DNA of 64,000 nt from Actinomucor elegans (lineage: Eukaryota; Mucoromycota; Mucoromycetes; Mucorales; Mucoraceae), in the NCBI GenBank assembly GCA_026027325.1, contig JAMSLZ010000001.1, positions 2,046,001-2,110,000 of the forward strand, read 5' to 3'. The translations under genes were made by a program, and so were the position numbers. Shown here one piece after another: positions 33,506-44,779 of this stretch. Numbering within the stretch: position 1 is the stretch's first letter; each line of letters starts with the position of its first letter. The notes under the pieces are model-generated. The model worked only from the letters and a program-made list of their open reading frames with translations. It did not search any database and was not told the origin of the DNA.

Positions 33506-34753
33506 TTATTTAACAGGCGCTTTGACTTCCATGGTTCGGCCTCGTTGTCTTGCCCACTCAGCACAAGCTCTATTCTGTTGATCACACAAGGTCAAGAGCA
33601 CCTTTCTCGATACCAGTTCAGCTACGGATCCCCAGTCATTAATCCAGTGGCATTCTTTCATTTCAAACACTGATAAATTAGGGCAATATTTGACATAAGC
33701 TTGAACAGTCTTGTTAGTAATACGATAGCAGTTATTGACTGAAATACGTTCTAACCCACTGCCTCGACACTTGGCCAGCAAGATCAAGCACTCATCTGTC
33801 ATATCACAGCCTGCCAAGCCTAGTACAGCAACTTGAGTCTTTTGTGCAATCAAGTTGATCGACTGCATGGTGATCTTTTCTCGGTCTCGGACTCGCCCTA
33901 CGTTGAGATGATGCAGCCTTGGGCAGTTATTGGCAATAGCTTGAATAGATAAATCAGATATCAAACCACAAGCACGCAAATCAAGATGTTCGAGCTTGGG
34001 ACAGTGCTCAGCCACGCAAAGAACAGCTTCGTCTGTGATACGATTACAGCCCGCTAACGACAGATACGTCAATGCAAAGCTGTTGTGGCGGATCAATGTC
34101 TGAATTGAGTTGTCTGATAAATGATCACAAATGTAGATATCAAGCTTTTCCAGTTTATGTAAATAACAACTCATTTGCTGCAAAGGTTCGTTGATAGTCT
34201 TGTTCTTGATCTTGCGTAACACTATGGAACGAATCGCGTTTCGATATTGACTATGGTGTGTATATGGCGGTAGCTGCTGAACAGTATTTGACCGAGTAGC
34301 ACGGTTAGATTGCATTAAGGGCTGATGATAGTCTGATCCATCATTATTAAAATCCGTAAAATTCAGTTGATACCGAGTTGTATCCAGTTGCTGCTGCAAG
34401 TAATAGAGACGTTTATCGTTTGTATGAAACAAACCTGCTAATGGTGACAATTTACTGTTTGATTTAGGCGCGGCAATTGCTAGACCAGCAGCCAAAGACG
34501 AAGAGGAAGACTCGTATACTTGATTATGGCCGGAAATTGTAGCCGCAAGCTGTTGAAACGCCAGGAATTCGGATTCGGTGTCTTCAAAAGTGACATGTCT
34601 CCAAATCAATCGTGTTGCACAATCATGCCAAAGTGCATTGACCAATAAACATGGATATATATATTGGTACATCTTGGCTCCATTACTTTCATCAAACTGG
34701 TAAGGTATTACCAAATAAGATAAAATATGATTGACTATCTCAGGAAGTTCCAA
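33506..34753 (-). CDS. AMN1-like F-box/leucine-rich-repeat protein (5' end unresolved)
   Basis: The frame encodes at least 415 residues. It opens with an F-box-like segment (LELPEIVNHILSYLVIP, then LLVNALWHDCATRLIWRHV), a low-complexity middle, then Cys-containing LRRs: YLSLAGCNRITDEAVLCVAE, LEHLDLRACGLISDLSIQAI, HLNVGRVRDREKITMQSINL, VAVLGLAGCDMTDECLILLA and LERISVNNCYRITNKTVQAY. The GR...IT..S and LGLAGC..TD pattern is what I remember of Amn1, a regulator of mitotic exit and daughter separation; a general SCF substrate adaptor is the alternative. The first codon of the listed frame is TTG, and the same frame stays open upstream to about 34850 without an ATG. The true start must lie in an upstream exon I could not place. 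Confidence 0.75.
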   Translation of the reverse strand: MELPEIVNHILSYLVIPYQFDESNGAKMYQYIYPCLLVNALWHDCATRLIWRHVTFEDTESEFLAFQQLAATISGHNQVYESSSSSLAAGLAIAAPKSNSKLSPLAGLFHTNDKRLYYLQQQLDTTRYQLNFTDFNNDGSDYHQPLMQSNRATRSNTVQQLPPYTHHSQYRNAIRSIVLRKIKNKTINEPLQQMSCYLHKLEKLDIYICDHLSDNSIQTLIRHNSFALTYLSLAGCNRITDEAVLCVAEHCPKLEHLDLRACGLISDLSIQAIANNCPRLHHLNVGRVRDREKITMQSINLIAQKTQVAVLGLAGCDMTDECLILLAKCRGSGLERISVNNCYRITNKTVQAYVKYCPNLSVFEMKECHWINDWGSVAELVSRKVLLTLCDQQNRACAEWARQRGRTMEVKAPVK

Positions 34754-35533
34754 AGCTAAATGGGCTAATTTTGATTTGGTAATTGAATAACATCTATAGG
34801 AAAATCGTGGCGCATTAGAAATTAGTTGTATATATGAAAAAGAAGATCAAAGCATAGTTCACGTAAAGAAAAAGGGAAATAAAGGCTTTTAATGAGCCAC
34901 GGAAGTTTTTAAAGTATAACAATTAAAGCTGTTTATAAAGTCTACTAGTTGATATGAAGCACCAGTTCGTTTTCCAGCACTTGTTGATATATTATAAATT
35001 GAATCTAGTGTCCATACAACAATGTGTTATGGCGCCAGAAAAAACTCCTCTAGTTATTACGGCCTTCTACCATTTAGTTGATAATCAATTAAAATATTAT
35101 GTTGTTAGTTATTCCCCGATGTACTTAGTAAATAGACGTTTCTGATCATGTCCTTAAAACTATAATATTGCCTCTCTTTCGATAATATAGTAATATACGA
35201 TGTACAAATTGTTAAACTAAGGCCAAGAGGAGTGAGACTTTGTTTAATCATTTTATTAAAAGAGAAGGGGAGTTTCATAGTAAAACAGAGAGGGTAAAAA
35301 GAAATTTTTAGATACGCAAAAAAAAAAAAAAAAAAAGAATATGCAATATCAGATGCTGCATTCATTTGATTGTATCGTGAATGACGCGAAGGAAACAAGA
35401 GAACTGAGACTATAATAATTGAAGTTTTAGTGGTTTATTTAACTAGATATTCTTTCGTAGAATGATGTCTTTAAACTTGGATAATTATAGGTGTCAAAAA
35501 AACTTCATTCTTTCCAGCTGCATAACATTTTTT
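34754..35533. other. Intergenic region
   Basis: Probably contains the missing first exon or leader of the AMN1-like gene. An 18-nt A run lies near 35319-35336. No other feature seen. Confidence 0.4.
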
Positions 35534-36175
35534 TCAATCCATTGTCTTTGTGCTTTGTTTGTACTGACGGATGTATTCCATATTTGATTTGGATATATCA
35601 AATTCTGCTCGTAGTATGTCATCGGTGCTACTGTTATTGAAACTAAATGCCTCATTGATCAATTGTAATGCTGGCTCGGGTGATTCAAGTGATACTGGCA
35701 TGGGTGAACTTTTTGAATATAATTGTTTACATGTGTGCATATATAAAATCCCCGCTTATGCAATATGTTTCTGGTATCGCCTGCAAGACATTCAATATTT
35801 TTTTTTGAATTACATATTAGTTTGGTCACGAACTTGTAATAGATCACTAGTAGCGGGTTGTCCCTCTGGGATCTTGTTCTTCATCTGCTCCTTGGCAATT
35901 CCGTAAAGTGATTGCATGGTTAGATCATTTCCGTGCTCGATGGACATATGTGACAATTTAGGACTGGGAGAAAAATTCCAGGGACAGCATTGGATGGAAA
36001 GGAGCCTATCTCGCGTCCTCTTCAATAGTATTGCGACCCCATACATGGCATATTTCAGTCTAATATTTACATGTACCTTGCTATATAGAGAGGTAGGATG
36101 TTGGTTCAAAATCTGAAGTAACATCTTACTCGTCACATCAATACCAAACACGACCACAACTGGTTTTTTGTTGTG
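35534..36175 (-). CDS. Uncharacterised protein, 5' end missing
   Basis: Two exons (complement 35534-35708 and 35814-36175) join in phase across a GTAATT...AAAAAG intron, giving 178 residues to the stop, from HNKKPVVVVFGIDVTSKML to NMEYIRQYKQSTKTMD. The first exon follows a clear 3' splice site (GCGTTTACAG), so at least one upstream exon exists; a candidate near 36235-36270 would read SIYHIHSYKD, but I found no initiating ATG. The protein combines a hydrophobic strand (PVVVVFGIDV), a basic segment (LLKRTRDRLLSIQCC) and a Ser/Pro-rich linker. I do not recognise the family. Confidence 0.45.
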
Positions 36176-36983
36176 CTGTAAACGCTTAAAATTATATTAT
36201 TAGGAGAATATTATATAGATATAAGATCATATAAACATCCTTATAGCTGTGAATGTGGTAGATAGAACTAAAAAAAAAAAATCAGAAAAGTGCCTTTAAA
36301 ACTGTTGATAGCTGTTGATGTCATGTTTCTTTGGTCTGAATACTAGAGTCAACTCTTGATTTGATTGTACTTAATATAAAGATATTCTCGGTTTAATCGC
36401 GAAAATGGACCTTTCCAACCAATGGCTATTTAGGCATCAATAACCAAACTACACGTTCAGTATGATATAGTAGAATCCCATTTATATTCAATATAACCCT
36501 CAACACATTATGATTTTTCTTGACCTTTTTTTTATACAAGTTAGCTTTGAGTAGTCTTTACAAGTGTGCATAGCTTCTTCCGTCTTCTGAGGTATTCAGC
36601 CCTTCGTAAATCATTTAAAAAAAGTGTTCCTAATTACCTAAAGTCCAATTATAAGCATATAGTGTTTTACACTAAAATTTCAAACTCTGAAACACATATC
36701 TTTTAAATGTGTTCGTTCATCACAAATCTCAATGGTATCAGCCAAATGCCGCATCTGGTTTGTAGTTCATACTCAAAATGAACTGAGACATCAGATCTGC
36801 TCCGGATCGGTTGTTCTATTACAGAATCAGTTTACATTTAGTGTCCATTAACCAAATTATAAGTGTCGAGTTTTCTTATTCTGACAAAAAAAAACGAAAA
36901 ATCACTGTTAATCAATCATGTTCTCGAAAACCAACTGTAATAACAAATGGGGTCTATTATAGTAAAATGCAAACTGTTTATCA
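36176..36983. other. Intergenic region with one dispersed-repeat copy
   Basis: Contains the likely 5' part of the preceding gene and one inverted repeat copy (36730-36785). Nothing else supported. Confidence 0.5.
36730..36785 (-). repeat. Dispersed intergenic repeat, inverted copy
   Basis: Minus strand: TTCATTTTGAGTATGAACTA, then CAAACCAGATGCGGCATTTG, then GCTGATACCATTGAG. Similarity continues at lower level to TTACATTTAGTG on the plus strand near 36832. Confidence 0.7.
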
Positions 36984-39059
36984 TTAAATCCTGGGTCTAA
37001 ACAATTGACGCTCTTCAAATCGAATAGGTACAATCATCAAATCTTTGACTCTTTGAATCTCATCCTCTGTCAATTTGCACGCATCACGAACATAGCCTTC
37101 AATAGATCCATACTTTTCTTTTAATTGGCGAATTGTTTCTTTCATGGCGAGGTAACTACCAGCAAAAATAAATATAAAGCACATTATATTGAAATATGAC
37201 AACTTACGGAGCAGACATGACCATTCGCATATCATCTATTGTTGCATTCAACATATCTGCCTTCTTTTGTAAATCTCGTTCAGGTTCTATCATGCTGATC
37301 ATTAGTGCACTATTCGATAATCATGTTGAGCGCCTTCTTACCCCAGTAGCCAAGATTACTCAAGGCATACTCATTAGAAATCACTTCATCGTCCACGCCA
37401 CATAAGCCAAGTAACAACATTACAAAGATACCTGTTCTATCTTTACCAGCGGTACAATGAACAATGATTGATTTGGTTGAAGTAATTGAGTGATTTTCAA
37501 TAAGATGAATAAATATTTTACGGTATTGAGGCGCACCCTTTTCCAAAATGACAGCGTACACCTTGGGAAACCCATATGGACCTTCGAAATATCCTTTCCA
37601 ACGCGTTGCTAAAGCAGCAGGTGAATAATCCGCTTGTGTAAACATGGCAGATGGGTAACGCGTCAATCCCTTAATGTCACTTGAATCATGGTCAATAGGG
37701 CTCTCATATTTAAATCATACAACTTACGGCATAACACCTTGTCTTTCAATCTCTGGATCAGAACGGAAATCAAAGGCGGCAATGACATTGAGTCTATTTA
37801 ACGTTTCGATGCCTTTTGGTTTAATACCTACTAGACTAAATAGCTAATCAGTATATACGTTATTGCTTCTTTGATGAGTGACTTTACTGCCCGCATCTGA
37901 ATACAATTCTCTCTCTGATATAACCGCTACCATCTTTCAATGGCCAACCGCCAATATCTCTAAAGTTCTTGACGCCTGGGATATCAATCCAGCGAGGAAT
38001 ACAGACACTGACATGTTGGCCCATGGCAAGTGCTTTTTGATAAGCGTCCCTTTCATGCTTTTCAAAGTGTTCAACGATAATATTAATCAAGTTTTCGTGT
38101 TGGTTTGTAAAATAATGGTCTGCATTAGGTACCAAAGTGAGCGTATGGTTGGATATCTTATTTGAATACATGGCAGCATGATATGCAGGTACAATCTTTT
38201 GTATAGTTTTGAGTAACCTTTGTTTCATATGACCTGCGTGTAATTACCTCGTCATTTATACCATGAATTGTGTGTACGCAAGTGGTTTTAGGCATACGAA
38301 GCACTGTAAGCCAACATAAGCAACAAGAAACCCCTACACTTTTCTAACTTACCATGTGAGTTGTCCCAAGCTTGAAATGCATCAATTTCTTTCTGGCTGA
38401 TCTTAATTGAAACTACATGACCTTTTTGATACACTTTGTATTCCTTCAAGAAATGTTAGTTTGTATAGAGAAACACGATATACGAGTTTACTTGATTTTC
38501 GGTCAAATTCACATCTTTTGTAGAAAAAGGCGCAGCAATATTGATGTAGTGAGACAATGGCTTATCACAAGTAGTAGCGTACTTTAATCCGCTCATGGAT
38601 CCTATAACAAAAATGAATAAATGCATATCATGGTCCATGAACTCTACCAACCTCTTCCAAAAGCTATAATCGCATCGATTTCATACCCCAGTGATTCAAA
38701 ATGACGCGCTACAGCATCAATATCTGCCTTGTCTTTCTATAACACCCATCAGCTGCTTGTTTCTACATAATACGCGATATACATTACTGCGATATGGTTG
38801 TAGCCTGGCTCACCTTGGCTCTCACCGTTGCCATGGAAATCAAACCGGAAACTACTTTGCTGTAACTTGTCTGCTAAAGCAGCTTGGTATAGAGAGTCTT
38901 TGTGACCTACAGGAACCGGTTAGTCCGGAAGAGTAAATCAAACCTAGTGCGATTACCTTGTTCGCCATGAACAATCAAAATAATCTTGTCCGTAGTTTTT
39001 TTGTTAAGAATGCCAACAATAGATTCTCCTCTCTCATTAAGAATACTTGTTAAAGTCAT
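36984..39059 (-). CDS. Alpha/beta-hydrolase and tyrosine-phosphatase fusion protein
   Basis: A multi-exon gene whose junctions I traced by phase and by family motifs; exon limits are less certain than for the other models. The N-terminal domain is an alpha/beta hydrolase: IILIVHGEQGHKDSLYQAAL, SSFRFDFHGNGES, IIAFGRGSMSGLKYA, and the Asp and His blocks VHTIHGINDE and LVPNADHYF. At the nucleophile elbow I expect GHSxG, but the sequence gives A-F-G-R-G-S, with Gly where Ser should be. The C-terminal domain is a Y_phosphatase3/Siw14-like phosphatase: PGVKNFRDIGGWPLKDGSG, VIAAFDFRSDPE, then the intact P-loop IIVHCTAGKDRTGIF (Cx5R). The two domains are read in one open frame across 37884-38228 (PNADHYF and NFRDIGG are in the same exon), so the fusion does not depend on a predicted splice. 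Substrates unknown; phosphoinositide, phosphotyrosine or inositol-pyrophosphate are options. Confidence 0.8.
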
Positions 39060-41346
39060 TTTGAAACAAAAATTGAAAAGAAAGAGCGAAAATATGGTTA
39101 CTACTGTTGGTAATTCAGATGACTTAATCCCCATTATTGATGGGAGAAAAGCACCGGGCTTCTCTCACTTTTTTTGGTAATGCTTCCTCGGTTCATTTGG
39201 GAAAATACTGTTCGTGTATCTAGGCTCATTTGAACGTTATAACTGTCAATGAATACGTTGAATGCCTTAGCCAACTCTTGAAACTACCTGGCTCGTGTGA
39301 GCACGTCGAATGATGGCAGTGATAAGCTTGTCTCCACTAAAACTTGGAATCATCATTGTGTTTGACTAAGCATCATCTACATACTCTACTACCTTATATG
39401 GCGAGCTTGTATACCCCTCCCTCTCCTCTCCGATCAACTGCTCCATTTTATCCTATTGTTCCGGATTTCACAATCGACTTTAGTCTGGATGCTCTAAAAA
39501 GATGTTTTGAGCGTAAAGTACAGCTTATTCCAAATTTTAGTATAGAAGTTTGTGGAAAGACGCAGGGTACTGGTGAGCGCAAAGATCTTCACAATAAAAG
39601 TAGAATAACAAAAAAAAAAGAATATTTTTTTTGTTAAATGTTTTAATAAAGAAACATTTTCCACACACGAATTACGAATTAGATGCAGCATTTGGCTGGG
39701 ATCGGTCGGGAGATAGATCATTAAACTAAGTCATATAGAATGCAAGTCTTCTTGAGCTAATTGCTAAAATAGGAAATATTTAGAACTATCATTAAATCAT
39801 GACTCTAGTAAAAGCAGTTTTTCGTTAGGCACATAACAGCCATCAAATGAGACTTTAATACAGGATCTATTGAAAAATGCAAGGTATAACTGGTCGGAGT
39901 GCATCATTGTATATCTTACACTATAAGGAATAAGTTATACCAAGTTTATATCTCTACAATCCCTTTTATGCCGCTAAAGAGTCATATAAAGACGCATTGC
40001 TGCTGCTATCATTTGACTATGTCGATTTTGTTTGGCATTGTAAATAACTAGTACCTCTTCTTCCTGAAGGCAAAATTTGAAGTGAATTTAGTAAAAGCTT
40101 TGAGCCAATGTCAAGTGATAGAACATTACCAAGTACTATTTTAACAAAATCTACTTAAAATTCAACTACATATCAATTGATATAAATAATATCCGATACT
40201 TCCTTTGATCTATAGAATGCTTTTCGACATACTCAACTTTTGCCACTTCTTGGAATTAACATTATTGTTGGAGCATCTTATAATAGAATAAACACCCAAA
40301 AATGATATTAAACACTTTTAAATGTTTAAAGCCTATATTCCTTATGACATACTGCTCCAACGTCCATCAATATCCTTAAAACAAGTATATGGAATAGTAT
40401 CAGGAAACGAAAAGCATCTCCTCAGTATATAACCTGTAGATTTTCCCTTCGATTGAAACATTACATTTAAAGCAAAATTGTAACGTAAAAGACTATTAAT
40501 GAGGATGATCACTTGAACATGCAATATAAATTGAAGGATATCGAAATTTCATCCAAATGATACAAACTTTACAACAATCGAAAAGGAGAAGCCTTGCCAT
40601 AGTGAATAAAATCACTATATTTTTATAATTATCTTAGTCTCTCTATGTTGCTGGATACTAATGAAAGTTGGCTTATGAGAAATAATATATTTTTGATTCG
40701 TATACTTGTAGGAACGCAATTAATGACCTTGATTTGGTTGTAGAAGCAGGTATAGTGTTACAATTTTTGTGCTTCTATCAATGGTATTATGATCTACTTT
40801 AAAAAAAAAACAATGGCAAGTTGAGGGCATCATATCAATTGGGCTGCTAAATGTGACTTAGTCATTACATTGTTAAATTACAGATGAACTTTATGGACCT
40901 TATTGGTATAAAGAGTTTTGCTATTCAGCCTAAATTTTCGGCGCGTATACCCATTGACTGCACCGTGGCGGGAATTAGATAGGCTATATATTTGTATATA
41001 GCTATTCAATGAATACGGTTGAGTAACAATGTTTCAACAAAGTGAACAATATATCCCTATGATTTTCAATTGAGTAGATATATAAAAGGTATAAGTTTTC
41101 ATAAAAACCATGACTAGTAACGATAATCAAGAATAGGCGTTACCATGCCTGAGAGATCTCTATTACCATTGAAAGATCCTGAGAATCTAAACGCAAGGAT
41201 CTGAAATAGGCAAATTGCGCTACAAAAAGAAACAGGCTTTGATAATTGAAAAGGCGCGTAAACCCGCGCTTTGTAACTAAGCTAATAAAGAGCGGGTTGG
41301 ACAATTACTCTTTTTCTTCTTCTTTATTCTTTAGATAAGAACCATC
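39060..41346. other. Long intergenic region
   Basis: A plus-strand ORF at 39344-39637 contains a protein-like segment (DFTIDFSLDALKRCFERKVQ and IEVCG) but joins no recognisable gene; it may be a relic. A weak dispersed-repeat copy may lie at 39835-39885. The last 60 bases before 41347 are a T/C-rich leader. Confidence 0.45.
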
Positions 41347-43689
41347 ATGTTTCTATTTGATTCAAATGAATCAGTAAAACCGAATAAACCCAAAAGAAGC
41401 AAATCTAAAAAATCAGTTTATGCTGCGGAAGCTAAAGCAGCCGCCAAAGCAAAAAAGATACAGCAAGATGATATGGATGCCTTGCAAATAACATTTTATG
41501 AAATTGAAAGTTGGATAGAAAAGACAGCACCTGTATTGAATAGAATGACAAAAGAGCTAGACAAGGCTTCGAGACATTTTAATAAAGGGAAGGTAGCAGC
41601 AGCGCCGTTATCATTACCTACTCCATCACCGCCACCACCATCAATAGTAACACCATCACCTGCACTGAATAGCCTCGATTTATCATCGATGCAATGGACT
41701 CTTTCTTTTCAACCAGGAAATTCAATGCGGTTAGAAACTAACATCAAATCAGTGGAGCAGTTGATTGAGGCAGTACAAAAGATTCGATTATTGGCGGAAA
41801 ACAGTAACGACGAGGATGATTCATTGATACCTGATCTCTTCTTGATGGATAATAACTACAATAACTCCAACAATGATGATGAATTAGATGATTCTACTTC
41901 ATCCAGTTCTTCTTCAACAACTTCTTCAATAATCGTTGTGGATCCTTCAATTGAATATTGGAATATTGCCATGTATCGAAGACCTCAAAAATGCTTTGAC
42001 AAATACAAGCACTGTGATATGAACCTGGCTCGATTGACTGAAGATGTATCCCCCACTGTATTGGATTATATTTGTCAGACCTACTGGGACTGTCTGCACC
42101 CCAAATTCTCAGGTGATTGGAATACTTTCTGGGATAGATCAGGCGACCTTCAGCGTAACCAAGTTTGTGTTGATTCGGGTCTAGCCATGGTGTTTCTTCA
42201 TATCATTCGCCACAATAAGGATGCTTGTGCTAATGCCCATGCTATTGCATATTATTACTATGACAGAGCACGCGAAGCCTTAATGGATTACTTTGATACA
42301 CCCAACGAAGCCACTATTGAGACTTTGTTAAACCTTTCTCTCTTTTGTATTTTATGTAAACGCGATTCACAGGCACGTATCTATATAGGATTGGCGTATC
42401 GTATGATGCACCAACTAGGTTTACACAAACTGTCTAAATTGCCAGACATAGAACGATTGCAGCGAAAACGATACCTGAAGCTGTTTATGGTCTTGTATTA
42501 TAACGATATTACTATCGGTGTGTATTCAGGAGAACCTACCTTGCTGGACGATAGCGACTGTGATATCGACTTTTACGAAATCATCACCTTGAACAATCAA
42601 CTCATTGAACACCAAGAAGCCAACTATGATGAAAAAACGATTGCCAAGGAAACCTTTTTTGTACATTTATTGGAACTGACACGTATTGGCAAACGTATCC
42701 AGGCCCTAGTTAAAGACTATCAGCGCCAAAACTTGCAACACCATCATGTTGGCACTTTGCCTTCGCGTTGGGTGAAAAAGGTACAAGCATTGGAAATAGC
42801 TTTGGCTACTTGGTTTGATAGATTGCCTGTCATGTATCGCTTAGACCCTAAGCCCACACGTCCCTTTGGACACTACAATACAGAACATGGTCATCGCGTA
42901 TTGGATGCAACCATGTTACGTGAACAATCTGGGTTATTACTAATGATGCAGTACCAAACTCAATGGATTACCTTGCACAAAGTTTTTTTATCACCTAATA
43001 TTCAATGCATGGATGATGATGCCAATGATTTAATGACATTTTCACCTTTAGCCACTACACCTTATCGTACAAATCGATCGTTTAAGATATGTACAGATGC
43101 AGCCAATCGTATTGTGATTATGTCAGAGATCATCACAGAACGCTTTGACTGGTGTGTATGCCAACAGTTCATTAGTTGCGTCTATCAAGCCTCTACTGTG
43201 TTCTGCAAGAACGTATTAAACAATAATGAAAAAGAAGTCAGTAAATCAATGATCCAACGTATTACTAGTGTATTAGCGATTAGTAAACTCAACTACGAAG
43301 GATTTCCTGATGATCTAACCGCGTGTTTGAATGACTTTTTGGCTGAAAATAACAAGGGTTTGGATCAATTATTATTTTGCAATAATACATTGCCATTATC
43401 TCAGAGTGAAATTGTATACAACGACAAGATGTTCAACTCACCTCATATGTTTAAACAATGTTTGAACCAACAAGTGATACCTAAAGTAGCTTCGCTAAAT
43501 AGAGGTCCACCAAGTGAAGCCATGCTATCAATTAAAATGCAAAATCCAAGCAGTGCTTCTATTATGGATTTAGAATCCGAGCATAAAAACTGGAGGTAAG
43601 TCTCTTCTCCTCTTCCGGCATATCTATACACTAACATGATTTAATTTAGATGTAAGTTCTCTTCTTCGAATATTGCCCGCGTCATGTAA
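41347..43689 (+). CDS. Fungal_trans-domain regulator without a visible zinc cluster
   Basis: Exons 41347-43595 and 43650-43689 give 762 aa; the small second exon has a GTAAGT donor, a CTAAC branch site and a TTTAG acceptor. Residues 1-35 are basic (PKRSKSKKS), then a coiled segment and Pro/Ser-rich linkers. From about 230 lies the fungal-specific transcription-factor middle homology region: YWDCLHPKFSGDWNTFWDRS, ETLLNLSLFCILCKRDSQAR, YIGLAYRMMHQLGLHKL and GVYSGEPTLLDDSDCDIDF. Family members normally carry an N-terminal Zn2Cys6 cluster; none is present in this frame, and I found no Cys-rich exon in the 200 bases upstream. It may act without direct DNA binding or have an unseen first exon. Targets unknown. 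Confidence 0.8.
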
Positions 43690-44037
43690 CTTGTGTTTAT
43701 ACCCTTTTCTTCTTGCATATCATATAACAATAAACCTCAAAGCCAACAGACTGTTTTCCATGGTATATGAATGCAAAGAAACATTGTTTAACGACAAAAT
43801 AACAAGAAAAGATGATTGAAACGGGGTATAACAGTGAGGATCTGCCAATGTATGCGGATTACATAGCAACGCCTTCGCAACCAAGCACACCCAATTCTCA
43901 GTTTGCCACTGTATCACTGGATCAAAACTTTGCTATTAGGCATGGAAGAAATTGATCATTCTGCTTCACATACATTATAATTATGCAACTATGAAAAAGT
44001 ATTGCATCCAAGCAAAAATTGTGTTAGGTGAAGTAAT

Positions 44038-44095
44038 CCATTCTGAGCCTGATCTATTAAATCAGATGTGATATTTAATCGAAGTCAGTCACTGT
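44038..44095 (+). repeat. Dispersed intergenic repeat, copy
   Basis: CCATTCTGAGCCTGATCTAT, AAATCAGATGTGATATTTAA and TCGAAGTCAGTCACTG match the consensus order. Confidence 0.75.
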
Positions 44096-44282
44096 GCCAA
44101 TTTTCTAAGCGGTGATTTTTAGAACGAAACTAAAATTTTATTCAACCAAACTTGAGTCATTATGTGAGAAACCATTGAAACCATTCACTGCTCTTAATAT
44201 ATTTTGTAGAACATTGGATGGGCTTTCCAATGGCATAATTGACATGAGATAGTAAAAATACTGTGCTAGAGCTTAAAAAACG

Positions 44283-44322
44283 AAATAGCGTCGGCGTTTC
44301 CTAGCGTTTATCGACGCTATTT
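44283..44322. repeat. 11-bp perfect inverted repeat (hairpin)
   Basis: AAATAGCGTCG (44283-44293) and its exact complement CGACGCTATTT (44312-44322) flank an 18-nt loop in which GCGTTT occurs twice. The stem is GC-containing, unlike the AT-rich surroundings. No gene lies over it. Confidence 0.9.
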
Positions 44323-44779
44323 TACAATCACAAAGCAAATTATTTAATATATTTTATTAAATTGACAAATATGTCTTAGTTCATTGTTGATACACGACAA
44401 TTCAAAGATTTCTGTTGAATTGGTGGTGATGAATGTAGTGACAGTAGCCATGGCGGTAATAGTAGCTATAGTAGTCGATCTTAATTTGAAATATCGTCGC
44501 CAATGAAATCGGCACAATGGTATAACGAGAGGAACAAATGTATTGAGCAATTGAATTGGATCGAAGGATACTTCTTAGGTGTTGTAGTTAGGCTGCAAAG
44601 ATGAGAAAGTATACTAAAAAGCCTATACATTAATACCGGTGAGCTTACGGTTCTGTATATATTAAAGGGCAATGAAATGTTTATTGATCATTCTCAACAA
44701 ATGTCAGTCCATGATTGGGTCTGAAATTTATCCCTCTCACATTTTTGGTATAAATTAACGGGGAATTGCCCATTTTCAT

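Larger units (their letters stand above)
43690..44779. other. Intergenic region with a hairpin and one dispersed repeat
   Basis: No gene. Contains the dispersed-repeat copy at 44038-44095 and the strong inverted repeat at 44283-44322, both listed. The last 60 bases before 44780 should carry the start region of the cis-prenyltransferase gene. Confidence 0.6.

Noticed and set aside
39344..39637. 97-codon ORF with DFTIDFSLDALKRCFERK
   Set aside because: Protein-like for about 40 residues but then runs into low-complexity A/T; no splice sites lead to a gene. Mentioned only as a possible relic.
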